A DNA stretch of 16,636 nt from Oscillospiraceae bacterium. GTDB lineage: Bacteria > Bacillota > Clostridia > UMGS1883. Below the pieces are notes generated by a model. The model saw nothing but the letters and a program-made list of their open reading frames with translations. It did not search any database and was not told the DNA's origin. Location of the stretch: contig SVJI01000015.1 of assembly GCA_015069065.1 (NCBI GenBank), positions 1 through 16,636 on the forward strand. The letters run 5' to 3'. The translations under genes and the position numbers were made by a program. This document shows, one piece after another, positions 5,488 through 12,440 of the stretch (positions are counted from its first letter, which is position 1; each line of letters opens with the position of its first letter).

Positions 5488-7134
5488 ATGTTAGTTCAGC
5501 TTGATATTGAAAATATTGCTGTAATAGAACGCGCATCCATAGAGTTTGACAGCGGTCTTAATGTAATAACAGGAGAAACAGGTGCAGGTAAATCACTCCT
5601 GATAAATGCACTGAACATGGTTTTAGGTGCCCGCAGTGCCCGCGACCTCATACGTGAGGGCGCTGATTTTGCGAGGGTGGGCGCCGTTTTCTTCTGCCCT
5701 GAATGTGACGAGCTTTTAAAAGATTCTGATGTTGCTACTGATGAGGGTAACATTATCATATCAAGAAAGCTTTACCGCGACGGCAGAAATATATGCCACA
5801 TAAATCAAACTGCAGTTACTGTTTCCACACTGCGCAGTATTGGAGAAAAGCTGGTCGTGATACACGGACAGCACGACAGCGGAGAACTGATGGATACATC
5901 CACACATATTCACTTTCTGGATGCATTTTCTGAAAACAGAGAGTTACTTACACAATATAGAGAAATCTATCGCGAATACAGACGTGCTGAATCGGAGCTT
6001 TCAAAAATGTGTGAGGACGAAGCCGCACGAATAAATGAGATAGACTACCTCGCATACCAGGCTGAGGAAATCGAAAAAGCATCCCTCTCCCCTGATGAAG
6101 AAGAGGAGCTTTGCAGCAGAAGAACAATTCTGGAAAATGCAGAATCCCTGCGAATGCATGCAGAAAAAGCCTATTCGCTATTAGGACGTGACGGCGGAGC
6201 GAGGGAGCTTCTCCACGGGGCTAAAAAATCACTTGAAAGCCTGTCTGATATTGACAGCACTGTAACAGGCTATGGTGAAAAAGCGGCTGATTTATATTAT
6301 GAGACTGAGGAGCTTTTACGGGATATATCTACTTATATGTCATCGATTGAGTTTAACGCCGCGCAGCTGGGGGAAATCAACGACAGGCTAGACACCATCA
6401 ACTCACTTAAAAGAAAGTACAACCTTGATATCAATGGAATAATCGATTTTTACGATAAGGCCTGTGAAAAACTGTTATGGCTGAAATCCTATGACGAAAA
6501 TAAGGAAAATCTGACTTTGGAGCGTGACAGCTTGCTTGCAAAAGCAAATTCGTTGGCACAGTCTATTTCCGCTCAAAGGCATAAAAGCGCAAAGCTACTT
6601 TCTGAAAGGCTCTGTGCGGAGCTTGAAAATCTGGATATGCCAAAGTGCAAAATAGAATTTTCCTTTGAGCCGTGTAACCTTTATGAAAACGGAAATGAAC
6701 ATGTAGAATTTACTATATCAACCAATCCGTCGGAGAAGCCGAAGAGCCTTGCTAAAATTGCTTCAGGCGGTGAAATCAGCAGAGTTATGCTGGCGATAAA
6801 GTCTGTATTTTCAGATTTCGATAAAATACCTACCTTGCTTTTCGATGAAATTGATACAGGTGTTTCAGGCAGAGCAGCTGAAAAAATTGCAAACAAGATG
6901 CGTACACTGTCAGAAAAATATCAGCTTATCTGTGTAACCCATCTTCCTGTTATCGCCGCTTCGGCAAAGCATCACCTTTCTCTTGAAAAGCAGTTTTGCG
7001 AGGATTCATTTAAAACAGTTATACGTAAGCTCTCATATGAGGACAGAGTACATGAAATCGCCCGAATAATAAGCGGCGATAATATAAACGAAATATCACT
7101 GAAAAACGCACGACAAATGCTCGGGGAGGGATAA
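5488..7134 (+). CDS. recN: DNA repair protein RecN
   Basis: RecN is an SMC-like ATPase that gathers and protects broken DNA ends during recombinational repair. The 548-residue protein is of normal length. It has the N-terminal half-ATPase with Walker A GETGAGKS (29-36), the HGQHDSGELMD segment near 124, a long charged coiled-coil region (about 150-360), the ABC signature SGGEISR (426-432), Walker B LLFDEIDTG (450-458) and a final CVTHLPVIAA stretch. AAGGA precedes the ATG. It follows argR by 12 bp and is followed after one base by the RseC-like gene. I see no LexA box in front of it; damage control, if any, must come from elsewhere. Confidence 0.95.
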   Translation: MLVQLDIENIAVIERASIEFDSGLNVITGETGAGKSLLINALNMVLGARSARDLIREGADFARVGAVFFCPECDELLKDSDVATDEGNIIISRKLYRDGRNICHINQTAVTVSTLRSIGEKLVVIHGQHDSGELMDTSTHIHFLDAFSENRELLTQYREIYREYRRAESELSKMCEDEAARINEIDYLAYQAEEIEKASLSPDEEEELCSRRTILENAESLRMHAEKAYSLLGRDGGARELLHGAKKSLESLSDIDSTVTGYGEKAADLYYETEELLRDISTYMSSIEFNAAQLGEINDRLDTINSLKRKYNLDINGIIDFYDKACEKLLWLKSYDENKENLTLERDSLLAKANSLAQSISAQRHKSAKLLSERLCAELENLDMPKCKIEFSFEPCNLYENGNEHVEFTISTNPSEKPKSLAKIASGGEISRVMLAIKSVFSDFDKIPTLLFDEIDTGVSGRAAEKIANKMRTLSEKYQLICVTHLPVIAASAKHHLSLEKQFCEDSFKTVIRKLSYEDRVHEIARIISGDNINEISLKNARQMLGEG

Positions 7135-7135
7135 T

Positions 7136-7543
7136 ATGGAACAAATAGGAGAAGTTGTGGAACTTCGGGGCAGACAAGCCCTTGTAAGGATACAGCGCAC
7201 CAGTGCCTGCGGGGAGAACTGCGCACAGTGCAGCGGCGGGTGTAAGCCTACCTCAACAGTGGTTGAGGCAACCAATGGTCTTTCGGCAAAGGTTGGCGAT
7301 ACTGTAAAACTGCAGATGAATTCAGCAAGCTTTCTGCTTCTGGCATTTATTGGGTATATTCTCCCTATTATTGTATGCATCTGCACGTACTTTGCAGTGA
7401 AATCCGCAACTAACAACACAGTCATAGCCGATGCAGCTGCTATCGCATCGCTTGTTGGTGTGCTTGTGATATTTTTTATACTCGACAAGCTTCCAAAGAA
7501 ATCAACTGTTTTTTCAACCAGAATTATTAAAATCATAAGATAA
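7136..7543 (+). CDS. RseC/MucC-like SoxR-reducing system membrane protein
   Basis: This 135-residue protein has a short soluble N-terminal part with the cysteine cluster CGENCAQCSGGC at 25-36, followed by two membrane helices (about 63-86 and 95-115) and a basic C-terminal tail. Cysteine cluster plus two helices is the layout of the RseC/MucC family, known from sigma-E control and the Rsx/Rnf-linked reduction of SoxR in Proteobacteria. In Clostridia such proteins may serve redox control at the membrane, for instance near Rnf complexes, but no Rnf gene is in this window. The ATG follows the recN stop by one base, with GGGAGGG at the end of recN, so translation is probably coupled. The exact role is unknown. 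Confidence 0.78.
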   Translation: MEQIGEVVELRGRQALVRIQRTSACGENCAQCSGGCKPTSTVVEATNGLSAKVGDTVKLQMNSASFLLLAFIGYILPIIVCICTYFAVKSATNNTVIADAAAIASLVGVLVIFFILDKLPKKSTVFSTRIIKIIR

Positions 7544-7556
7544 GGAGTTACAACAA

Positions 7557-8219
7557 ATGATAAAGGCATGTATTTTTGATATGGATGGAACCACTGTCAA
7601 CACGATAAATTCCATTGCATATTTTGCAAACAACGCATTAAACAAAGCCGGTCTTCCCTCAATTGACACAGACACATATAAAATAATGGTTGGTAACGGC
7701 GCTAAAGTTCTTGTAGAAAGAATGATTAAAAATGTCGGCGCAGACGAAAAATACTTTGAAGAAGTTGCAAAGGAATATAACACTACATATGATAATGATT
7801 TTCTCTACCTTACCGAGCCGTACGACGGAATTATAGACATGCTGAAAAAATTAAAGGATATGGGAATTAAGGTTACCATCCTTTCAAATAAACCACACGC
7901 CACAGCAGTAAAGGTTTCAAATGCGTTATTTGCGGATAAACTTGTTGATATATGCTACGGAGCGCGTGACGGCGTTGCACTGAAGCCTGACCCTGCAGGT
8001 GTTTTTGAGATAATGGATGAGCTTGGTTTAAATACAGACGAATGTGTGTACATAGGCGATACCTCAACTGATATGAAAACAGGAAAATCCGCAGAGCTTT
8101 ATACCGTGGGAGTTCTGTGGGGATTCCGAGGCAGACAGGAGCTCGAGGAAAGCGGTGCAGATGCAATCATCTCCCATCCGTCAGAGCTTATTGATATAAT
8201 AAACAAACTTAATTCATAA
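7557..8219 (+). CDS. HAD-superfamily phosphatase, phosphoglycolate phosphatase-like
   Basis: This 220-residue protein has all four HAD motifs. Motif I is FDMDGT with nucleophile Asp8 and acid/base Asp10. Motif II is ILSNKP near residue 105-110. Motif III is the Lys of ALKPDP. Motif IV is YIGDTSTDMKTG near 164-175. A helical cap (about 15-80) lies between motifs I and II, as in subfamily IA (Gph, PgmB, PpaX types). The LSNKPH segment and ending resemble phosphoglycolate phosphatases, but HAD substrates cannot be assigned from sequence alone. AAGGAG precedes the ATG, and the gene lies 13 bp after its neighbour in the same operon. Next to a phosphate transporter it may release phosphate from a small metabolite. 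Confidence 0.85.
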   Translation: MIKACIFDMDGTTVNTINSIAYFANNALNKAGLPSIDTDTYKIMVGNGAKVLVERMIKNVGADEKYFEEVAKEYNTTYDNDFLYLTEPYDGIIDMLKKLKDMGIKVTILSNKPHATAVKVSNALFADKLVDICYGARDGVALKPDPAGVFEIMDELGLNTDECVYIGDTSTDMKTGKSAELYTVGVLWGFRGRQELEESGADAIISHPSELIDIINKLNS

Positions 8220-8241
8220 TTTTGGCAGGAGGAATATTGAT

Positions 8242-9996
8242 ATGGACTTTTTCTCAATACTGACACTTATAGGCGGCTTGTCACTGTTCTTATACGGAAT
8301 GAATGAGATGGGTGACGGCTTGAAAAAGCTCTCCGGCGGTAAACTGGAGAAAATTCTCAGCAATCTCACATCCACAAAGTTCAAGGCGTTTTTCCTTGGA
8401 TTCGTTGTAACTGCAATAATACAATCCTCCTCCGCAACTACTGTTATGCTGGTAGGTTTTGTTAATGCAGGTATCATGCGTTTGGGACAAACTCTCAGCA
8501 TAATCATGGGTGCCAACATTGGTACAACCGTTACTTCCTGGCTGCTCAGCCTTTCAGGCATCAGCGGTGACAGCTTTTTTGTACGAATTTTTAAACCCGA
8601 ATCCTTTACCCCCATTCTGGCTGCAATCGGTATTATAATGACAATGGTGGCACATTCCGACAAGAAAAAGGATATTGGTACTATTTTGCTCGGTTTTGCA
8701 ATACTGATGTTTGGTATGGAAACCATGAGCGGGTCCATGTCAGGACTTAAAGAGTCTCCCTCTTTTGCAAAAATGCTTATCATGTTCCAGAATCCCATCA
8801 TGGGCATACTCTCAGGTACAATTCTGACAGCTATAATTCAGTCCTCCTCTGCATCGGTTGGTATTCTGCAGGCACTCGCTCAAACAGGCATAATCCCTGT
8901 TTCAACGGCTCTTCCAATCATATTGGGACAGAATATCGGTACAACCATAACCCCGATTTTGTCATCCATAAACGGAAACACTGATTCAAAGAGAGTTGCT
9001 CTCGCCTGTCTTTACATTAAAATGATAGGGGTAGTAATTGTTTCAGTTGTTTTCTATCTTCTTCATGCAACGATGAATTTTGCATTTATGGAAATGACTG
9101 CGTCACCCTTTAACATCGCAGTTATCCATACTTTGTTCAATATAATTTCAACTATTATACTGATGCCTTTCTGTAGCCTTATTGAAAAGCTTACTATCAT
9201 GTCTGTACGAACAAAGAAGAACGAAAAGAAAAACGATGCTTTCAGCCCCCTCGACGAAAGATTCCTTTCTATACCGTCCTTCGCTCTTGAAACCTGCCGC
9301 AGACTTGTCAGCGAAATGGCTGCGATTACGAAAAAATCGCTCATAGATTCAATTTCATTGATTGAAAATTATGATGAGGAGCTTGCAAGCCAGATTAACA
9401 CAAACGAGGATGAAATCGACGTTTACGAGGATAAGGCAAGCACGTACCTCCTTAAAATATCTGAACAGGCACTTTCACAAAATGACAGCCGAGAGGTTTC
9501 TCAGCTTCTCCACGTAATAGGCGATGTGGAGCGTATTTCCGACCACTCTGTAAACATTCTGGCGGCGGCAAGAGAAATCAATCAAAAGAATGTAGTATTT
9601 TCAACTGAAGCTCAGCACGAAATCCTTACCATTGCAAATGCTGTAAGAGAAATCCTTTCTCTGGCGGTAGAGGCACTTGTAAACGAGGATTTGAATGTTG
9701 CGAAGAAAATCGAGCCTCTGGAGCAGATTATCGATAAGCTTAATCACAAGATAAGGAAAAACCATATTTCAAGATTGCGTGAGGGTGGCTGCACAATAGA
9801 GCTTGGCTTCATCCTGTCAGATATTCTGACCAATTTTGAAAGAGTTGCAGACCACTGTTCAAACATCGCTGTTTGTCTTTTGGAAATTGACAACAACTCA
9901 TTTGAAACACACGAGTATCTTAATAATGTAAAAGAAACAGGCGCAAACGAATTTTTCGAGTATTACGATATGTATAAAAAGCGCTACACACTTTAA
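8242..9996 (+). CDS. Na+/phosphate cotransporter with C-terminal PhoU-like domain
   Basis: This 584-residue protein belongs to the NptA/SLC34-related Na/Pi cotransporter family. The membrane half (about 1-310) holds two inverted repeats, each with the hallmark QSSSA motif: IIQSSSATTVMLVGFVNAG near 55 and IIQSSSASVGILQALAQTG near 200. Each is followed by a GxNIGTT segment (GANIGTT, GQNIGTT), the typical paired re-entrant hairpins. The cytoplasmic C-terminal half (about 350-570) carries two PhoU-like helical bundles with VIGDVERISDHSVNI and ILTNFERVADHCSNIA, metal-binding motifs seen in PhoU. It presumably imports phosphate with sodium and senses it through the PhoU part. AGGAGGA precedes the ATG, 22 bp after the phosphatase gene. 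Confidence 0.93.
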   Translation: MDFFSILTLIGGLSLFLYGMNEMGDGLKKLSGGKLEKILSNLTSTKFKAFFLGFVVTAIIQSSSATTVMLVGFVNAGIMRLGQTLSIIMGANIGTTVTSWLLSLSGISGDSFFVRIFKPESFTPILAAIGIIMTMVAHSDKKKDIGTILLGFAILMFGMETMSGSMSGLKESPSFAKMLIMFQNPIMGILSGTILTAIIQSSSASVGILQALAQTGIIPVSTALPIILGQNIGTTITPILSSINGNTDSKRVALACLYIKMIGVVIVSVVFYLLHATMNFAFMEMTASPFNIAVIHTLFNIISTIILMPFCSLIEKLTIMSVRTKKNEKKNDAFSPLDERFLSIPSFALETCRRLVSEMAAITKKSLIDSISLIENYDEELASQINTNEDEIDVYEDKASTYLLKISEQALSQNDSREVSQLLHVIGDVERISDHSVNILAAAREINQKNVVFSTEAQHEILTIANAVREILSLAVEALVNEDLNVAKKIEPLEQIIDKLNHKIRKNHISRLREGGCTIELGFILSDILTNFERVADHCSNIAVCLLEIDNNSFETHEYLNNVKETGANEFFEYYDMYKKRYTL

Positions 9997-10022
9997 AATT
10001 ATAAACTAAGAAGGTTCACCCT

Positions 10023-10883
10023 ATGAAACAGAAAAGACTAGTAACAATACAGGATATATCATGCTTTGGAAAGTGTTCCGTAACTGCGGCACTGCCTGTT
10101 ATTTCTGCACTCGGTACAGAAGCCGTGGTTCTGCCTACTGCGGTCCTTTCTACTCATACGGGAGAATTTTCTGATTACACATTTCACCCGCTGCATGACG
10201 AATTTCAGCGCATATCGGACCATTGGAAAAAGCTCGGAATAGAATTTGACGCAATTTATGTGGGCTATATCGGTTCAAACGAGCTTATACAGGCAGTGTC
10301 AGACTTTATAGACAGATTTGCAAAAAAGGATACTGTCGTATTTATTGACCCTGCGATGGCAGACAACGGTAAGTTTTATTCAGGACTTGGAGAGGATTAT
10401 GCACAACGGCTCAAAGAACTGTGCAGAAAAGCACATATAATCTCCCCCAATATGACTGAGGCTATGATTTTATCAGGTCACTCCCCTGCTGACTACAAGG
10501 AAAGCGGGAATATCAAAGAAATCGCACATACTCTTTCTGACATCTGCGATAATGTAATAATTACAGGTGTTCATAATAATGACATTATATCAACAGTGGC
10601 ATACAACAAAGTCACGGATAACTTCACCCGTGCAGATAAGCCAATGTATGACGGAGTATTTTACGGTTCAGGAGACCTGTTCTCCAGTGCTTTTATGGGG
10701 ATGTACATAAACGGAGCGACACTGGAGGATGCTACGAAAAATGCATCGGACTTTGTAAATGACTGTATTTTAAAAACTCTGGATGAAAGAGAAAAATACT
10801 GGTACGGTTTAAAATTTGAGCAGAGTCTGGGAATCCTCACTGAGTATTACAAAGAACTGAAATCCACAAAGCACCTCTCCTAG
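10023..10883 (+). CDS. pdxY: Pyridoxamine/pyridoxal kinase
   Basis: A 286-residue member of the ribokinase-like PdxK/PdxY family, which phosphorylates pyridoxal, pyridoxine or pyridoxamine for vitamin B6 salvage. Visible features are the N-terminal IQDISCFGKCSVTAALPVISALG, PTAVLSTHTG, the VGYIGS segment, FIDPAMADNGKFY, SPNMTEA and the catalytic anion hole GSGDLFSSAF at 215-224, where Asp218 is the base (GTGD is more usual). The symbol pdxY is used in the broad sense; substrate preference cannot be read. It ends the nadK run, 26 bp after the transporter gene. A weak hairpin with a bulge near 10913-10939 is the only terminator candidate seen after it. Confidence 0.9.
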   Translation: MKQKRLVTIQDISCFGKCSVTAALPVISALGTEAVVLPTAVLSTHTGEFSDYTFHPLHDEFQRISDHWKKLGIEFDAIYVGYIGSNELIQAVSDFIDRFAKKDTVVFIDPAMADNGKFYSGLGEDYAQRLKELCRKAHIISPNMTEAMILSGHSPADYKESGNIKEIAHTLSDICDNVIITGVHNNDIISTVAYNKVTDNFTRADKPMYDGVFYGSGDLFSSAFMGMYINGATLEDATKNASDFVNDCILKTLDEREKYWYGLKFEQSLGILTEYYKELKSTKHLS

Positions 10884-10986
10884 CAAACTGTGTTTGTTCC
10901 GCTTATTTGAGTAAAAAAACACTGTAAATTGTGTATTTTCTCTATATTTAACAATTTTAGGCACTAAACCTTTGTTAATATGTACA

Positions 10987-11015
10987 TTGATTATTTTGTT
11001 TTTATGTGTTATTAT
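10987..11015 (+). promoter_or_regulatory. Sigma-A promoter of the alpha-CTD-like gene
   Basis: TTGATT (10987-10992) and TATTAT (11010-11015) are 17 bp apart. The flanks are very AT-rich, including upstream A/T tracts that could act as an UP element. The start point is expected near 11022, about 25 bp before the coding start. Confidence 0.6.
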
Positions 11016-11046
11016 ATAAACAAATTGGACAGATGGTGGTATGAAA

Positions 11047-11412
11047 ATGGAAACAATGGATATTGAACTCTTTTACAGATGCGTGGAGACATACGGTATT
11101 CTCCCCGTGCTTTCACAGTTATTCTCAACATTAAAGGTTAACATCGCACTTACCGCACAGACATGCAGCATGTCAATTAAGGACATGGACCTTTCTGTAA
11201 GGTCTTACAATGCCCTTATGGCACATGGTGTTAAAGATCTGGGTAAGCTTGTTGACCTCCTTAATTCCGGAAATCTCCGTGATGTAAGGAATCTCGGTGT
11301 TAAGAGTGCGAAGGAAATTCAGCTCAAGGCACTGGAATACAGCTACGATGCACTCAACGAGCGCGATAAGAAGAGCTTCCTTGAGAATTTGCTTAAAATC
11401 AACTGTGACTAA
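11047..11412 (+). CDS. Free-standing RNA polymerase alpha C-terminal-domain-like protein
   Basis: About 121 residues. The first 40 are not recognised. Residues about 43-105 match the C-terminal domain of RNA polymerase alpha: IKDMDLSVRSYNALMAHGV, then LRDVRNLGVKSAKEI, the helix-hairpin-helix-like fold that binds UP-element DNA and activators. Counterparts of the E. coli DNA-contact residues R265, N268, G296, K298 and S299 are present (R52, N55, G84, K86, S87 from ATG 11047). There is no alpha N-terminal assembly domain. ATG 11047 is preferred because GGTGG (11035-11039) lies seven bases upstream, against one base for ATG 11041. It is monocistronic with its own promoter and terminator. It may modulate transcription by binding DNA or activators, but this is inferred. 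Confidence 0.82.
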   Translation: METMDIELFYRCVETYGILPVLSQLFSTLKVNIALTAQTCSMSIKDMDLSVRSYNALMAHGVKDLGKLVDLLNSGNLRDVRNLGVKSAKEIQLKALEYSYDALNERDKKSFLENLLKINCD

Positions 11413-11431
11413 AAACAACTTACATAGTAAC

Positions 11432-11464
11432 AAAAAAGGAATGGTGTATATCCATTCCTTTTTT
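11432..11464. terminator. Bidirectional terminator between alpha-CTD gene and araC
   Basis: Perfect 13-bp arms (11432-11444 and 11452-11464) around a seven-base loop start with six A and end with six T. Both strands therefore read as a GC-cored stem followed by a T run. It sits in the 55-bp gap between two convergent genes and can stop both transcripts. Confidence 0.92.
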
Positions 11465-11467
11465 GCG

Positions 11468-12313
11468 TTACATATTTGCGTTATATTTTCCGGGGGTTAC
11501 TCCCACGTGCTTTTTAAAAACCCGTATAAAGTTCGCATAATCCTCAAAGCCACACGCAATTGCTGTATCGGTGACATTTCTGCCTGATGAAAGAAGTTTC
11601 TTCGCCTCAGTTATTCTTCTTGACGTTATGTACTTTGAAACTGTAGTTCCGCAATACTTATTAAAAAGTCTGCAGAGCTGATTAACAGATATATAGGAAT
11701 TTTCTGCTATTTTCTGCAGTGAAAGCTGCTGCCTGAAATTAAGATTGATGTAATCCATAGCCTTTTTTATTGCTTCACTTCCGCTCGTTTTCCCTCTGCC
11801 AATCTGCGAAACGAATGCACTGTTAATCATAATAAGAAGCTGTGTTGCCGTAATATTTTTAATAATATCATCCCCAAAGCTTTCCTCCTTTTCAAGGCGC
11901 TTTATATAACTTACAAGGGTGTCAAGTTCCTCTTGCGAAAGGGAAAGCTTATGCGATATATCCGCACCTCTGCTGTAAAAGCAATGCGAAAGGTCTGTCT
12001 GTGCAGAAGATTGCGAATATAAAAATTCAGGATGCACCTGCATAACATAACGACAAAATTTTTTGTCCGGATCAAAAGTAATCTTGTGCGCTTCAAACTG
12101 ATTGATTATAAATAAGTCACCATCGTTAACGTCGTACACCTTATCATTTATCAAAAAGTTCTTCCCACCACTAAGACATAAAAGCACCTCGCAGCAATCG
12201 TGAATATGTATGCTTAAGTCAGGATTTTGCTTTTCTGAATAATAAAATCCAAAGCTTTTATTATCGTTCGCGCACTTAACCGCATCGTAGCATTTATCAA
12301 ATACATATCGCAT
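11468..12313 (-). CDS. AraC-family transcriptional regulator
   Basis: This 281-residue protein has an N-terminal cupin-like sensing domain (about 20-130, with HIHDCCEVLLCLSGGKNFLIND and DGDLFIINQFEAHKI) and a C-terminal AraC domain with two helix-turn-helix motifs (about 180-281). The latter contains YINLNFRQQLSLQKIAENSYISVNQLCRLFNKYCG and the second-helix signature VTDTAIACGFEDYANFIRVFKKHVGVTPGKY. AGAGGTGAG lies before the ATG. It diverges from the discoidin-KduI/kduD genes, so it most likely responds to an unsaturated uronate or related sugar and controls them. TTGCAA boxes in the shared intergenic DNA are candidate sites, one of them being its own -35. Confidence 0.92.
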   Translation of the reverse strand: MRYVFDKCYDAVKCANDNKSFGFYYSEKQNPDLSIHIHDCCEVLLCLSGGKNFLINDKVYDVNDGDLFIINQFEAHKITFDPDKKFCRYVMQVHPEFLYSQSSAQTDLSHCFYSRGADISHKLSLSQEELDTLVSYIKRLEKEESFGDDIIKNITATQLLIMINSAFVSQIGRGKTSGSEAIKKAMDYINLNFRQQLSLQKIAENSYISVNQLCRLFNKYCGTTVSKYITSRRITEAKKLLSSGRNVTDTAIACGFEDYANFIRVFKKHVGVTPGKYNANM

Positions 12314-12330
12314 ATTCTCACCTCTTTTGT

Positions 12331-12359
12331 ATTATATCACCTTTAGGTGAAATTTGCAA
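12331..12359 (-). promoter_or_regulatory. Sigma-A promoter of araC with palindromic spacer
   Basis: On the minus strand, TTGCAA (complement of 12354-12359) and a perfect TATAAT (complement of 12331-12336) are 17 bp apart. The spacer contains the palindrome TCACCTTTAGGTGA (12337-12350, six-base arms), a possible second operator. The -35 itself is one of three TTGCAA boxes in this region. Confidence 0.75.
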
Positions 12360-12396
12360 CAAAAACAGTAAATATTGCAATAACATTGCAATATTT
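12354..12396. promoter_or_regulatory. Three phased TTGCAA boxes, candidate AraC-type operator
   Basis: TTGCAA occurs at 12354, 12375 and 12386, that is 21 and 11 bp apart, close to two turns and one turn of the helix. All three read TTGCAA(C/T)A on the plus strand. The last two are also halves of a perfect inverted repeat with arms AAATATTGCAA (12370-12380) and TTGCAATATTT (12386-12396) around TAACA. One box coincides with the araC -35, and two flank the -35 of the opposite promoter. The pattern is seen; the binding protein is inferred to be the adjacent regulator. Confidence 0.6.
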
Positions 12397-12408
12397 GTAT
12401 GGTATAAT
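12380..12408 (+). promoter_or_regulatory. Promoter of the discoidin-KduI/kduD operon
   Basis: A perfect TATAAT (12403-12408) has only a weak -35, ATAACA (12380-12385), at 17 bp. A poor -35 lying between two operator boxes fits a promoter that needs an activator. The start point should be near 12415, about 25 bp before the TTG start. Confidence 0.6.
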
Positions 12409-12440
12409 TAAAATAGTCAATTAGTATAGGAGGTGGCATT

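Noticed and set aside
5440..5500. LexA/SOS operator before recN
   Set aside because: The 12-bp gap and end of argR contain no sequence resembling the Bacillus-type SOS box (GAAC-N4-GTTC).
8214..8807. Leftward 197-codon open frame
   Set aside because: It mirrors the start of the Na/Pi transporter; the sequence is explained by the complementary strand and resembles no family.
10913..10939. Terminator after the pyridoxal kinase gene
   Set aside because: Only a four-pair ACAC/GTGT stem with a bulge and A/T flanks is visible, too weak to list as a feature.
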